A DNA stretch of 64,000 nt from an uncultured Christensenella sp. (GCA_910584635.1 CAJUBA010000002.1:1-64000); one strand, 5' to 3'; counted from the stretch's first letter, positions 1 to 9,754 are shown. Notes: generated from the sequence alone by a model not told the origin. Numbers and translations: made by a program.

Positions 1-65
1 ATCATACTTTTATACCAATCGACAAATAATTTACCCTTTCAATAATTTCAAGTTATTTTTACCAT

Positions 66-94
66 ATTGTAGCATAAAAAATTATACTTTTCAA
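66..94 (-). promoter_or_regulatory. Possible promoter reading off the left edge
   Basis: On the minus strand a TTGAAA box (94-89), a 17-bp spacer and TACAAT (71-66) form a good SigA-like promoter pointing out of the window. No coding start can be confirmed in the 60 bp left of it. Between this site and position 250 I see only AT-rich DNA with no open frame of note. Confidence 0.4.
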
Positions 95-253
95 TAATAA
101 ATTGGAAATTTTTGAAGAATTTTATAGATAATTGTTTTATTCTGCAATTATTTTCATTGCAGGTTCACTTAGACGGTTGCGCTATACTGCTTCCCCACTC
201 ATTGAAACTATGAAATTATTTCACGCTTATTGTTGCGCTTGACACAAATACGT

Positions 254-282
254 TTGCTTTACTAATCGCGCTGTGCTATCAT
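254..282 (+). promoter_or_regulatory. Promoter of the MATE exporter gene
   Basis: TTGCTT (254-259), a 17-bp spacer and TATCAT (277-282) lie 35 bp before the ATG at 317. An AAGGA sequence near 298 is the only ribosome-site candidate and is rather far from the start, so the leader is short. Confidence 0.45.
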
Positions 283-316
283 AATTAAAACACGTTTAAG
301 GACGACTAAATCAATT

Positions 317-1723
317 ATGCAAGACACGACAAAACAACTCGGAGAAGGCAAAATACTGCCGTTGATTTTCAAACTGACGATTCCGGCAGTCGTTGCTCAG
401 TTGATTACTTTTTTGTACAATGTTGTGGATAGGATGTTTGTTGCAAAAATTGGCGAATCAGGCATGGACGCGCTTGCGGCGTTGGGAATAGTTTTGCCTA
501 TAACATTGATTATTCAGGCGTTTGCGAATTTGATAGGCTTGGGCGGTTCGCCGTTGGCGAGCATAAAATTAGGAGAAAACAACAAAAAAGAAGCCGATAA
601 AATATTTAACACTTCGTTTGTCATGCTTGCTTTTGTGGGCATAATCGTAAGCGTAATTACATTTGCGTTCGCGCGGCCGATAGTCGTATTATTCGGCTGT
701 CCCGAAAGCGCTGTCGGATTTGCGACTTCTTATCTTAAAATTTACTCTTTGGGAACTGTTTTCGTATTGCTTGCGCAAGGTCTAAATCCATTTATAACGG
801 CGCAGGGTTACTCTTTTATAGCGATGTTTTCCGTGCTTATCGGAGCGATTGCAAATATCGCTCTCGACCCGATTTTTATATTTGTATTCGATATGGGCGT
901 GAACGGCGCGAGTCTTGCAACCATAATCTCCCAGTTTATATCATTCGTATGGATAATAAGTTTTTTCTTCTCTAAAAAAAGCATGTTTTCTCTTCGCTTA
1001 AAAGATATGAAACCCGAATCAAAAAGGATAGCGGGAATACTGCTTTTAGGACTTTCTCCGTTCGTTATGACAATAACTGAATGCGCGATACAAATCGTAT
1101 TCAATATCAACCTGAACGTGTCTACCGGCGGCGACAAAGACTACACCGCCGCTCTTACCGTAATGCTCAGCGCGTTGCAACTTATTTCTCTGCCGTTGAA
1201 CGGACTTGGTTACGGCATGCAGCCTTTCGTAAGTTACAACTACGGACAGGGCAACACACAAAGACTAAGTAAAGGTATAAAATACGTTACGTTAATCGCG
1301 TTTATATTTGCTGTCGTTATATGGTCGTTTTCAATGACTTTCCCGAAGGTATACGCTTACTTATTCTCCGCAAGCGACAGCGTAACGGGAATAATACAAG
1401 AATATACCCCGTTCTTCCTTATGGGTTCCATAATGTTTTTCGTACAAATGACATTGCAAAACATAAACGTAGCGCTTGGACAGGCGAAATGTTCGCTGAT
1501 ACTTGCCGTTACCCGAAAGGTAATAATTCTGATACCTCTATGCTTTGCGCTTACTCACTTTTTGGGATTCAAGGGGGTATATCTCTCCGAAGGCATCGCA
1601 GATTTGACAGCGGGCGTAATAACCTCTATTGTAATTTTTATTACTTTCCCGAAAGTATACAAAAAAAGAGAAAAGGCGCTCGAATTAAATAAAACCGAGC
1701 AACCTTCTGAAAATAACGATTGA
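317..1723 (+). CDS. MATE family multidrug/toxin exporter
   Basis: A 468-residue polytopic membrane protein with the two-fold MatE architecture. The N-terminal half opens with a helix typical of the family (TIPAVVAQLITFLYNVVDRM), followed by a GLGGSPLASIKLG loop. The second half carries the matching VMLSALQLISLPLNGLGYG segment. MATE proteins export cationic drugs or metabolites using a Na+ or H+ gradient; the substrate cannot be read from the sequence. Length fits DinF/NorM-like clostridial members. It ends in tandem stops (TGA TAA), and the next gene is on the opposite strand, so it is monocistronic. Start chosen at the only in-frame ATG before the first helix. Confidence 0.9.
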   Translation: MQDTTKQLGEGKILPLIFKLTIPAVVAQLITFLYNVVDRMFVAKIGESGMDALAALGIVLPITLIIQAFANLIGLGGSPLASIKLGENNKKEADKIFNTSFVMLAFVGIIVSVITFAFARPIVVLFGCPESAVGFATSYLKIYSLGTVFVLLAQGLNPFITAQGYSFIAMFSVLIGAIANIALDPIFIFVFDMGVNGASLATIISQFISFVWIISFFFSKKSMFSLRLKDMKPESKRIAGILLLGLSPFVMTITECAIQIVFNINLNVSTGGDKDYTAALTVMLSALQLISLPLNGLGYGMQPFVSYNYGQGNTQRLSKGIKYVTLIAFIFAVVIWSFSMTFPKVYAYLFSASDSVTGIIQEYTPFFLMGSIMFFVQMTLQNINVALGQAKCSLILAVTRKVIILIPLCFALTHFLGFKGVYLSEGIADLTAGVITSIVIFITFPKVYKKREKALELNKTEQPSENND

Positions 1724-1750
1724 TAAAAAATATCTAGTTTTGCTCTACGC

Positions 1751-1981
1751 TTATGCGTAAACTCTGACGTAATCTATCGCGAAATCGTAAACTTTATTTT
1801 TGTCATTTTTGCTCGGATCTCCGCACCAACCTTTTGTGGAGCCTTCTTTGTCCGGCATAACTACCTCAAACGACAAAATGATGTATTCTTCAACTTGCGA
1901 AATAATATTGTGCTTGACTTTCCTTCCGTCTTTAACGTAGTAGTCGCTTTCGATTCTTGTCTTCATAATTATCACCACCAC
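1751..1981 (-). pseudogene. GH16-like glucanase C-terminal remnant
   Basis: A 70-80 codon open stretch with no ribosome site; the possible starts are a GTG at 1981 and an internal ATG. The translation ends in YDFAIDYVRVYA, closely resembling the closing strand of family 16 glycoside hydrolases (laminarinase/lichenase-like), where the C terminus typically reads DYVRVY. The catalytic EXDXXE segment and all upstream parts are missing. It directly follows the decayed metallophosphoesterase, in another frame. I read it as the tail of a gene lost by deletion. The GH16 assignment rests on one short motif. Confidence 0.4.
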
Positions 1982-3072
1982 GCGTATTCATCGTATTCAA
2001 AAGACGGCTCGATTACGCTTACTTTATATCTTGCGTCCAAAGTTTCCGCGTTTATATTGATATCTATTATCGTCGCTCCCAACGGCGCGCGTCTTTGCTA
2101 TGCGTTTACGCCCGACACTCTGCCGTACGAGAAATATACGCCGTCAAAACCGTTATCTTTATCTTCGCCGTACTTTATAAGCCAGTTGAAATCATGGTCG
2201 TGTCCGACAGCGACGAATTCCGTACTGTTCAACGCTTTTATTTTGTCGTAAAATCCTACGTTCTTTTCCGGTTCGTTGCAACGCGCTTCAATATTGATTG
2301 CGGGGAAATCGCCCACGTGTTTATAATTGAGCCAAGCGTCGACGTATTCGTAAAGAGGCACGTGCATAAACAAGGAACTCTTTACTTCTCTGCCCGCTCT
2401 CTCATTCAGCGCGTTTATCTGATTTTCATACCATTGAACCTGATTGGAGGTTACCCCCTGATAAGTCTTCGATTTCTTTCCGTTTTCATCGAAATTCTTT
2501 GCCTGAGAATCCATGTTTACAAGTCAGTAAACAACGTTGCCGTCGCCGTCTACCACGTCTACAACGTAATTTCCAACGCCGTCGGTATCGCCTTTTTGCA
2601 TAAGCGAATATTTATAGCCTTTCAAAAGTTCGTAAAGTTCTTCTTTTCCTTGGTCCTTGTTTTGCTCCTCTACTTCTTTACCGGTAGCGTAAGCCCATTC
2701 TCCGTCATGATTTCCCATAGTATACATCCAGTAAACCTGCGCTTCTTCGAATATCTCCGCAATCTCTATCAGCGCTTTATCTCTCATACGGAAAGAAAAC
2801 AAACTTCCCACTGCGTCGCCTGTAAGCGAGACAACGTCCGCTCCTGCGAACTTGACCGCTTCTTTGACCCACCTAACGGTCTGTCTATCTTGTTTTGACC
2901 AAGGTATAGCCGTCAAATGCAAGTCGGTAAGATGCAATACTCTAAGCACGCCGTTCTCCGGCAACGTTACCTCCGTCGCTTTTTCGACCTCTCCCTTTTT
3001 GTAGGGGAAAACTGAGTAAGAAATGAGAATACTTCCCACGATTATTAAAGCGACGCAAATAGGCGCTACCAC
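1972..3072 (-). pseudogene. Metallophosphoesterase with two in-frame stops
   Basis: One reading frame of about 367 codons encodes a membrane-anchored calcineurin-like phosphoesterase: an N-terminal hydrophobic segment, then LHLTDLHL (metal site DxH), SLTGDAVG (GD), MYTMGNHDGEW (GNHD), AVGHDHDFNW (GHDH) and FSYGRVSG. All five metal-site blocks remain in frame. It is interrupted by TGA at 2526-2524 and TAG at 2100-2098, and ends at tandem stops (TGA 1974-1972, then TAA). No ATG with a ribosome site exists: the frame opens at a GTG, and an upstream ATG at about 3115 is out of frame. Other genes here use TGA as a stop, so this is not a reassigned code. Best read as a recently inactivated gene; stop read-through cannot be excluded. 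Confidence 0.75.
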
Positions 3073-3426
3073 CGCTATAATGATTTTTTGTTTAGTAGAT
3101 TTTTCAAAATTTCATCTCTCAATCATAGTACAACATCTATTCTAACACAACTTTCAACTCAATTCAAGGGGTAAAATTTTCGGTTGCCTTACACGCTTGG
3201 TTGGCTATTGACTTAAATATATTATTTATGTTATCATTATACAAAGACAAAAAGCGCGTCGAAAAATAAACGAAATACCTTGCTCGGCGCAATAAAGGCT
3301 GATGAAAAAACTGCCGAAACCGTACAATATTTTCTTAAAAGCCACTACGGTAAAAATTATAAGCGGACAAATAAGACGAAGATAAAATCATAAGATGAAA
3401 TTACTATATAAGTTATAAGGAGCAGT
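3073..3426. other. Intergenic region with a promoter and a decayed ORF trace
   Basis: Between the phosphoesterase and the mannosidase. A promoter (TTGACT 3208-3213, 18-bp spacer, TATCAT 3232-3237) points to the mannosidase and implies a leader of about 180 nt. From about 3250 to 3393 a startless open frame includes the peptide ADEKTAETVQYFLKSHYGKN. It could be the tail of a lost gene, but I do not recognise it. No riboswitch or terminator is evident. Confidence 0.4.
3208..3237 (+). promoter_or_regulatory. Promoter of the beta-mannosidase gene
   Basis: TTGACT, an 18-bp AT-rich spacer and TATCAT. It is the only good SigA-type match between the phosphoesterase remnant and the ATG at 3427. Confidence 0.5.
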
Positions 3427-5955
3427 ATGGAACTTTTACTAAACGGAAAATGGAATTTCAAAGAAGCCGGCAAAGACAAAGTCTACGAAGGCGCAGTCCC
3501 CGGCGACGTCATGAGCGATTTAATGAGAAACGAAGTCATTCCCAATCCTTTGATAGGTCTGAACGAAGAAACCGTTCAATGGGTAGGCGAAAAAGACTGG
3601 GAATATTTTAGAACGTTCGAAGTCGACGAAAAAATGCTAGGATACGATTACGTTGAACTTGATTTCGATATGCTCGACACTCTCGCCGACATATACGTCA
3701 ACGGCCAAAAAGTCGCAAGCGTAAAAAACATCAACCGCCATTATTCTTTCGACGTAAAATCTTTACTGCAAGTAGGCGAAAACAACGTTAGAATACACTT
3801 CCGTTCTCCCCTGCCTTATATAGCGGAAAAACATAAGGGAAATCCCCTTCCCAACAGCACTTTGGGCGAAGCGGGTTCCTGTCATATAAGAAAAAGTCCT
3901 TATCATTTCGGTTGGGACTGGGGACCTCATACGCTTACCTGCGGAATTTCGGGAAGTTGCCGTCTAAAATGCTACGACGTATGCAAAATTACCCGCGTGG
4001 ATATGAAACAGATACACTCGGACGGAAAAGTCGAGTTGGAGTTGAACGTAGGCTTCTCTAAGGAAAGCGAAGGCGTATACGCAGAGTATGTGCTATCTCT
4101 CAACGGCGAAAAAATATGTTCGGCTAAAGGAACTCCTGACGCTCGCTTAACCGTTGAAAAACCCGTGCTTTGGTGGTGCAACAATATGGGCGGACAGACG
4201 CTTTACGATTTGAAAATAAACGTCTACACCAAAGACAATAAACTTATTGAAGAAAAAACTCAAAAAATAGGTCTTAGAACAATAGAACTGAGTACGAAAG
4301 AAGACGAAATCGGAAAAGATTTCTGTTTTTACATAAACGGCAGAAGAATCTTCGCCCGCGGCGCCAACTGGATTCCCGCAGACAGTTTTATAAACAACGT
4401 CTCCGACGAAAAACTCTACGACTTGCTCTACAAAGCCAAAGCGTGCAACATGAACATGATAAGAGTATGGGGAGGCGGATATTACGAAAGCGACAGATTC
4501 TACGATATCTGCGACAGACTGGGCATACTTGTATGGCAAGACTGCAATTTTGCATGCTCCCCTTATCCGTTTAACGATAAAGAGTTCGTAGAAGAAACGC
4601 TCGCCGAAATAGACGACAACGTTTTAAGACTTAAAAACCGCGCTTGTCTATGTCTTTGGGCGGGCAACAACGAAATCGAATCGATGTCCATGGCATGGCT
4701 ACACCGCCAAGACGTAATAAAATACTGCGGAGAGTATTTCTACAATACTTTAAGAGAACGCGTAAATTCTCTAGACGGAATAACTCCTTATTGGGCGTGT
4801 ACTCCGTCAAGCGGAACGTATATGAAAAAAATCAACTCGCCCGACTTCGGCGACACGCATTTGTGGCACGTATGGCACGGTTTAAGAAAACTCGAACATT
4901 ACCGCAAAATGAACACCCGTTTTTGCAGCGAATTCGGTATCGAATCTCTGCCGTCGCTTAACGCTATAGAACAGTTTTCCGACGGACACGAATACGACAG
5001 CGTGAACGCGCCTTTGGCGAAAGCGCATCAAAAATGCATTGGCGGAAACAACAAAATAAAGTACTATATGCTTTCTAAGTTCTGGACTCCGAAAGACTTC
5101 AAAGACACCGTATATCTTTCGCAACTTACTCAGGCTATATGCGTGAAAAACGCTACGGAAGGTTGGAGAGTAAAGAAAGGCAGATGCAACGGCGCGCTTT
5201 ATTGGCAGTACAACGACTGTTGGGGCGTAAACTCTTGGTCTGGAATGGATTACTACGGCAATATGAAAGCGTTGCAGTATATAGCGCGCAGATTTAATCA
5301 GAATACCGCGCTGTCCGTTCAACTCAACGACTCTGTTGCGGATATATTCTTCGTGAACGATTATATCTCGTCGTATAAAACTAAAATAGTATGCGGTATA
5401 CGCAATTATTCGGGAGAAACCTTGCACTCTGTAACAAATACTCTAGTAATAAGCGACGACGCAGTAGGAAAAGTGGCTTCTTTAGATATAAAAGCGTTGC
5501 TCAAAAAACATAAGCCGAAAAACTGTTATATTTTCGCAACGGCGTACGATATGCAAGGCAACATAGTAAGCGAAGAAACTCTTCCATTAACAAACGAAAA
5601 TAAAGCCAATTTGCCAAAAGCGAATTTGACATATTCAATAAAGCAAAACGGCAATACCGCGGAACTTACGCTATCGTCGGATAAATACGCCCGTTTTGTG
5701 GAAATACGTCTTAAAGGCTATCCGACTATGCTATCCGACAACTATTTCGATATGATGCCCGGGCAAAGCAAAGTAATAACTTTCGAAATACCCGCCGGCG
5801 AAAACGCGGAGAGTCTTGCAAACCTTATAAGCGTTCGCTCGCTCGTCGACGTGCCTAGAAAATATTCGGCGGCGCGCGACAGAATGACTAAAACGGCAAT
5901 ATTCCTTGCGCCGGTAAATTTAGCCAACTATATCGCAAGAACTTTTGATAAATAA
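3427..5955 (+). CDS. GH2 beta-mannosidase
   Basis: 842 residues with the family 2 layout: an N-terminal jelly-roll (NGKWNFKEAG... VPGDVMSDL, the mannosidase-type sugar-binding domain), an immunoglobulin-like domain, a TIM barrel, and C-terminal beta domains. The barrel shows WAGNNEIES with the likely acid/base Glu416 and SEFGIES with the likely nucleophile Glu502. FGWDWGPHT and VWGGGYYESDRFYD are hallmarks of beta-mannosidases (EC 3.2.1.25) rather than beta-galactosidases. There is no signal peptide, so it should act in the cytoplasm, removing terminal beta-mannose from imported oligosaccharides such as N-glycan core or mannan fragments. The ribosome site is AAGGAG, 6 nt before the ATG. A terminator follows, so it appears monocistronic. 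Confidence 0.92.
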   Translation: MELLLNGKWNFKEAGKDKVYEGAVPGDVMSDLMRNEVIPNPLIGLNEETVQWVGEKDWEYFRTFEVDEKMLGYDYVELDFDMLDTLADIYVNGQKVASVKNINRHYSFDVKSLLQVGENNVRIHFRSPLPYIAEKHKGNPLPNSTLGEAGSCHIRKSPYHFGWDWGPHTLTCGISGSCRLKCYDVCKITRVDMKQIHSDGKVELELNVGFSKESEGVYAEYVLSLNGEKICSAKGTPDARLTVEKPVLWWCNNMGGQTLYDLKINVYTKDNKLIEEKTQKIGLRTIELSTKEDEIGKDFCFYINGRRIFARGANWIPADSFINNVSDEKLYDLLYKAKACNMNMIRVWGGGYYESDRFYDICDRLGILVWQDCNFACSPYPFNDKEFVEETLAEIDDNVLRLKNRACLCLWAGNNEIESMSMAWLHRQDVIKYCGEYFYNTLRERVNSLDGITPYWACTPSSGTYMKKINSPDFGDTHLWHVWHGLRKLEHYRKMNTRFCSEFGIESLPSLNAIEQFSDGHEYDSVNAPLAKAHQKCIGGNNKIKYYMLSKFWTPKDFKDTVYLSQLTQAICVKNATEGWRVKKGRCNGALYWQYNDCWGVNSWSGMDYYGNMKALQYIARRFNQNTALSVQLNDSVADIFFVNDYISSYKTKIVCGIRNYSGETLHSVTNTLVISDDAVGKVASLDIKALLKKHKPKNCYIFATAYDMQGNIVSEETLPLTNENKANLPKANLTYSIKQNGNTAELTLSSDKYARFVEIRLKGYPTMLSDNYFDMMPGQSKVITFEIPAGENAESLANLISVRSLVDVPRKYSAARDRMTKTAIFLAPVNLANYIARTFDK

Positions 5956-5973
5956 TTTATCGCATTAAACTAG

Positions 5974-6004
5974 TACGCCGCGCCAAAAACGCGGCGTATT
6001 TTCT
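5974..6004 (+). terminator. Intrinsic terminator after the mannosidase
   Basis: A perfect 9-bp stem TACGCCGCG/CGCGGCGTA with a 7-nt loop, followed by a T-rich run. It isolates the mannosidase from the germination operon. Confidence 0.85.
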
Positions 6005-6067
6005 TATGATTTTTTCTCTTTTCGATTAAAATGTATAAACTCGCGGTAATTTAGCAATAACTTGAAT

Positions 6068-7549
6068 ATGTTGAATTACCAAGAAGTATACGAACAAATA
6101 AAAAATGAATTTTGCAACACGTGCGACTTACGTACGATTGAACTGCAAATATCGGGAAAAAACGCTTGCTTTTTCTACATTGACGGGTATATAGATACCC
6201 TTTTGTTTGAAAGCAATATGCTCAAACCCTTAAAACGATTAGAAAATATAGACGTTGTCGATATCAACGTATTAAACGCCAACACTATGTTTACTACTCC
6301 GATAGAAGAGATTCAGGACGTAAATAAAGCAATAGCGGAAATCGCTTGCGGAGAAATCATACTCCTTGTGGATTCAAGCGAATGTTTTTTCAGATACAGC
6401 GAAAAGAAGTATACGCTGAGAGCAATCAGCGAACCGCCCGTATCCACCGTTCTTCGCGGTCCGAGAGAGGGATTTGTAGAAGATCTCAAAACAAACATGT
6501 TCCTTATCCGAAGACGCATGGCAAGCCCTAAACTCGTCATTGACACTATTAGCGTGGGAAAATACACTCAAACCAAAGTCGCGATGTGTTTTATAGACGG
6601 AGTCGCGGACGGAGATGTCGTAGGACGAATAAAAAGAAAGATTGAAGAAATCAATATAGACGGAATAATCGAGTCTTCTTACGTCGCAAGATATCTCGAA
6701 GAAAATAAATTTTCCCTCTTCTCGCAAATAGGCGCGAGCGAAAAACCCGATACGATAGTCGGAAAAATGCTCGAAGGCAGAGTCGCGATAATAGTAGACG
6801 GTTCTCCGTCGGTATTGACGTTGCCTTTTATGCTTTATGAAAACTTCCAAATGAGCGAAGACTATTATATCAAAAGTTATCGCGCTTCGATGGTAAGAAT
6901 CATACGTCTTTTCGCAGTTATCTTCTCTATCTTGATGCCGGGTATTTACGTCGCTTTGCAAGAACATCAGTACCAACTTTTCCCGATAAAATTTCTCGTT
7001 ACAGTGCTTGGGTCTATCTCCAACATACCTCTGTCGCCTACGCTAGAAATGCTGCTCGTGCTGTGTATATTCGAAATATTAAACGAAACGTCTATTCGAA
7101 TGCCTAGGTACGTAAGCATGGCGCTATCGGTAGTAGGCGCTATTATCCTCGGAGAGGCGGCGGTATCTGCCGGGCTGTTTTCCATATCGTCGATAATTAT
7201 CGTAGCGGTGTCCACGGTCGGAATATACTGCGTTCCCGACGAAATAAATTCTTCCAACATACTGCGTTTAGGCTTTGTAGCGTTGGGAGGCGTATTGGGA
7301 CTTTTGGGCATACTTTTGGGAACTATGGCTATCGTATGCTATATGTGTTCTATCAACAGTTACGGAGTATCGTATATGGCTCCGTTTGCTCCGTCGATAC
7401 TGCACGACTGGCAGGACGGTCCGCTTAAAGCGCAATTACAGGAACTTGGAGAGCGACCTTACTCAATCCCGACTTCCAACCGCACGCGTCAACGCACCGC
7501 GCTATCCGACAACGTCGAGCAACAAGAAAATCAAAAAGAGGAAGAATAA
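6068..7549 (+). CDS. gerAA: Spore germinant receptor subunit A (GerAA/GerKA family)
   Basis: About 493 residues. The N-terminal ~275 residues are the soluble GerA domain: segments such as ISEPPVSTVLRGPREGFVEDL and RRRMASPKLV are strongly conserved in this family. A membrane domain of about five to six helices follows (RIIRLFAVIFSILMPGIYVALQ onward), then a basic tail with HDWQDGPLKAQL, another family signature. It is the integral-membrane A subunit of the receptor that senses nutrients in the spore inner membrane. The start is taken at ATG 6068 rather than TTG 6062; neither has a strong ribosome site, which may mean low expression. It abuts the next gene with no gap. I found no clear forespore SigG promoter upstream. 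Confidence 0.9.
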   Translation: MLNYQEVYEQIKNEFCNTCDLRTIELQISGKNACFFYIDGYIDTLLFESNMLKPLKRLENIDVVDINVLNANTMFTTPIEEIQDVNKAIAEIACGEIILLVDSSECFFRYSEKKYTLRAISEPPVSTVLRGPREGFVEDLKTNMFLIRRRMASPKLVIDTISVGKYTQTKVAMCFIDGVADGDVVGRIKRKIEEINIDGIIESSYVARYLEENKFSLFSQIGASEKPDTIVGKMLEGRVAIIVDGSPSVLTLPFMLYENFQMSEDYYIKSYRASMVRIIRLFAVIFSILMPGIYVALQEHQYQLFPIKFLVTVLGSISNIPLSPTLEMLLVLCIFEILNETSIRMPRYVSMALSVVGAIILGEAAVSAGLFSISSIIIVAVSTVGIYCVPDEINSSNILRLGFVALGGVLGLLGILLGTMAIVCYMCSINSYGVSYMAPFAPSILHDWQDGPLKAQLQELGERPYSIPTSNRTRQRTALSDNVEQQENQKEEE

Positions 7550-8677
7550 ATGCAAAACAAACTCAACAATAAAATTTACTACGAGCAATTTCTTCTGATG
7601 TCGTTTATTTGCTTGGTTACTTTCAAAGTCGTAATGTTGCCGCAATATTTGGTAAAGACGGCAGGAAACCAAAGTTTTCTGATAATGTTTTTCTTGATAG
7701 CGATAGAAATTATGATGCTTTGCGTCGTATTCGGAATCACAAAAAACAAATCGTTGCTCGAACTTGACATTCCCAAATGGCTCAAAGGAGCGTTTGCAAT
7801 TCTTATTTTTTCTTCGTCGCTGTTAAAAAGCGCCGTATTGGGAAGCGAAGGCGTATCGTACGTGGCTACGTCCCTATACGCAAACGTCAGTTGGTCTTTC
7901 GTTACGCTCGCCATTATCGGAGTATGCATTTACTTAGCGCACAAAGGCGGCAAAGTCTTGGGCAGAACAGTTCAAATATTCTTTTGGATAATGATTGCCG
8001 CATTTGTGTTTTACGGAGTGTTTCACAACGCCAATCTCGATCCCGTAAATCTCCTGCCTTTGAAAATTTCTTCCGACCTCGCGGTAGCGGGCGATAAATG
8101 CCTTATGTGGTTCGGCGACTTCACTCCGCTACTGTTTATGACAGCAAGACCGTCGCAAAATCATAAAAAAATCAATCTCGCAATTTGGATAATAATTGCA
8201 GTCTTAGCCGTCCTTATCTGTACTGTGGGACTGATGATACAGTTTCTTTGTATATTCGGAGCAAGCGGCGCAGTAGTAGGCAACGCTTTCTTAAACGTAT
8301 CTTCGCTTAACAAGATAGCGTTTATGATAGGTTCGGTCGACTTGCCGACGGTATTGAGTTGGTTGATAATGTGCGTCATCAAAATATCTTTACTTCTGTT
8401 CGCTATGGCAGAATGTGCAAAATTCTTTTTCGGAGATAAAGCGCTTGTAAGCGTCGTGTGCGGAGCGATTGTCTATGCGATAATCGTCTACGGCATAGGC
8501 AATCTTAAAACAAGTTATGTTTTAGCGACGAGTTGGCTTAGATATTTCGCCTTCTTCACAGAATTTCTAGTAACAATCGCCGCATATATAGCGATGCGTA
8601 TATCGGACAATAAAAAGCAAAAAAACAATGCGTCGCAACCGCAAATGAATAAGGAGGAAGCGTATGAAAAAGCCTAA
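7550..8677 (+). CDS. gerAB: Spore germination permease (GerAB/GerKB family)
   Basis: A 375-residue membrane protein with about ten helices, of the endospore germination permease family (APC superfamily fold). The opening Y-Y-E-Q-F-L-L-M-S-F pattern and the helix-rich profile are typical. GerAB subunits bind the amino-acid or other germinant in the membrane. It starts immediately after the gerAA stop and overlaps gerAC by 14 bp, so the three are translationally coupled. The specific germinant cannot be deduced. Confidence 0.88.
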   Translation: MQNKLNNKIYYEQFLLMSFICLVTFKVVMLPQYLVKTAGNQSFLIMFFLIAIEIMMLCVVFGITKNKSLLELDIPKWLKGAFAILIFSSSLLKSAVLGSEGVSYVATSLYANVSWSFVTLAIIGVCIYLAHKGGKVLGRTVQIFFWIMIAAFVFYGVFHNANLDPVNLLPLKISSDLAVAGDKCLMWFGDFTPLLFMTARPSQNHKKINLAIWIIIAVLAVLICTVGLMIQFLCIFGASGAVVGNAFLNVSSLNKIAFMIGSVDLPTVLSWLIMCVIKISLLLFAMAECAKFFFGDKALVSVVCGAIVYAIIVYGIGNLKTSYVLATSWLRYFAFFTEFLVTIAAYIAMRISDNKKQKNNASQPQMNKEEAYEKA

Positions 8678-9725
8678 GATAATAAACAAAAAATGGTTGG
8701 TAATTTTCATTATTTCGCTGATTCTAATAACCTTCTCGTTCTTAGACGAGCAGAAAAGCATCGCCGCAAGAACAATAGTGCTTGCTCTTTCTTTGGATAA
8801 AATAGAAGACGAATACGAAGTAGGAGTGCAAGTGCTTAAAACAACCGGAGAAAAACAGTTGCAATATATAACCTACTTCTCAAAAGGCGACAACGTCAGC
8901 GATATACTCGAAAGGCTCAGTTACGATACGGGAAGTAAAATCGCGCTGTGCCACGCAACTGTTCTGATAGTAAGTCAAGACGTACTGAACAAAGACAATG
9001 ACAAAGCGATGAACTTCTTTTTCGAAGGCGAAGTGCTTTGCAACAACACTATGGTCGTTACGTCCAAACAATCTCCTCGAGAAGTGCTTGCCCCTACTCT
9101 TTCCAACGGTATAGGAAGCGGATATTATCTGGGACAGATACTCCATAATATGGTCGGCGATTTCGGAATAATCCCCATAACCATAAAAGACTATTTCAAA
9201 AATAAATACCATATAGGAAAATGCGTCTACCTGCCTTGCGTGTCTTTGGAAAACGACGACGGCACGTCGTATCTCAACATTACCGAAAGTTACGTAAGCG
9301 ACGGCAGCAACGGAGTATTACTTTCTGAAAACGCGACAAAGGGACTTAGTCTTGTTCTTAATAAATTGAGCAACGGCACCCTTCCCTACCAATACGAATC
9401 GTCTGTCGGCGAATTGGATATAGTAAAATCCAAAGGCAATATAAAAATAGAAAAAGACAGCGAAAAAGCAAAACTGGAAATCAACGCGACGTTAAAGGAC
9501 AACACTTATGTCCCAGATAAAATAAACGAAGAACTCTGCAAAGAGGACGTAGACGAGAGAATAAAATCCTATATCGAAGAATGTTATACTACCTGTAAAG
9601 ACGCGGGTTTGGACGTATTTTATCTAGGTCAAAGATGCTACGCCTACGGCAACGATTTATATAAAGATCCCGATTATCTGGATAAAATCGAGTTAGAGTT
9701 GAAAGTCAATATAAAAATGAAGTAG
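8664..9725 (+). CDS. gerAC: Ger(x)C family germination protein without a lipobox
   Basis: 353 residues with one N-terminal hydrophobic segment and a Ger(x)C-type ectodomain: ARTIVLALSLDK at the start, SPREVLAPTL in the middle, and a C-terminal domain ending in DVFYLGQRCYAYGNDLYKD and a strand-rich tail. In most relatives a lipobox Cys followed by W-D-x-x-E anchors the protein. Here the equivalent place reads FSFLDEQKSIAARTI with no cysteine, so it is predicted to be held by an uncleaved N-terminal helix. A GGAGGAAG ribosome site lies inside gerAB before the ATG. It is the third and last gene of the operon. Confidence 0.83.
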   Translation: MKKPKIINKKWLVIFIISLILITFSFLDEQKSIAARTIVLALSLDKIEDEYEVGVQVLKTTGEKQLQYITYFSKGDNVSDILERLSYDTGSKIALCHATVLIVSQDVLNKDNDKAMNFFFEGEVLCNNTMVVTSKQSPREVLAPTLSNGIGSGYYLGQILHNMVGDFGIIPITIKDYFKNKYHIGKCVYLPCVSLENDDGTSYLNITESYVSDGSNGVLLSENATKGLSLVLNKLSNGTLPYQYESSVGELDIVKSKGNIKIEKDSEKAKLEINATLKDNTYVPDKINEELCKEDVDERIKSYIEECYTTCKDAGLDVFYLGQRCYAYGNDLYKDPDYLDKIELELKVNIKMK

Positions 9726-9746
9726 TCGCTCGACTACTTCATTTAT
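9716..9746. terminator. Terminator shared by the ger operon and the esterase gene
   Basis: A palindrome AATGAAGTAGT/ACTACTTCATT around CGCTCG, with T-rich DNA on the plus side and A-rich DNA on the other. It lies between convergent genes and overlaps the gerAC stop codon. Confidence 0.65.
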
Positions 9747-9754
9747 TATTTTAA

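Noticed and set aside
2524..2526. Possible selenocysteine or recoded Trp at the in-frame TGA of the metallophosphoesterase
   Set aside because: No SECIS-like stem was seen right after the TGA, a second stop (TAG) lies downstream, other genes end in TGA, and the family has no known Sec at this place.
3250..3393. Startless 48-codon frame before the mannosidase
   Set aside because: No start, no ribosome site and no recognised family; mentioned only as a possible relic.
5999..6067. Forespore SigG promoter before the ger operon
   Set aside because: No sequence matched both -35 and -10 SigG elements at the right spacing; a few partial AT-rich matches were not convincing.
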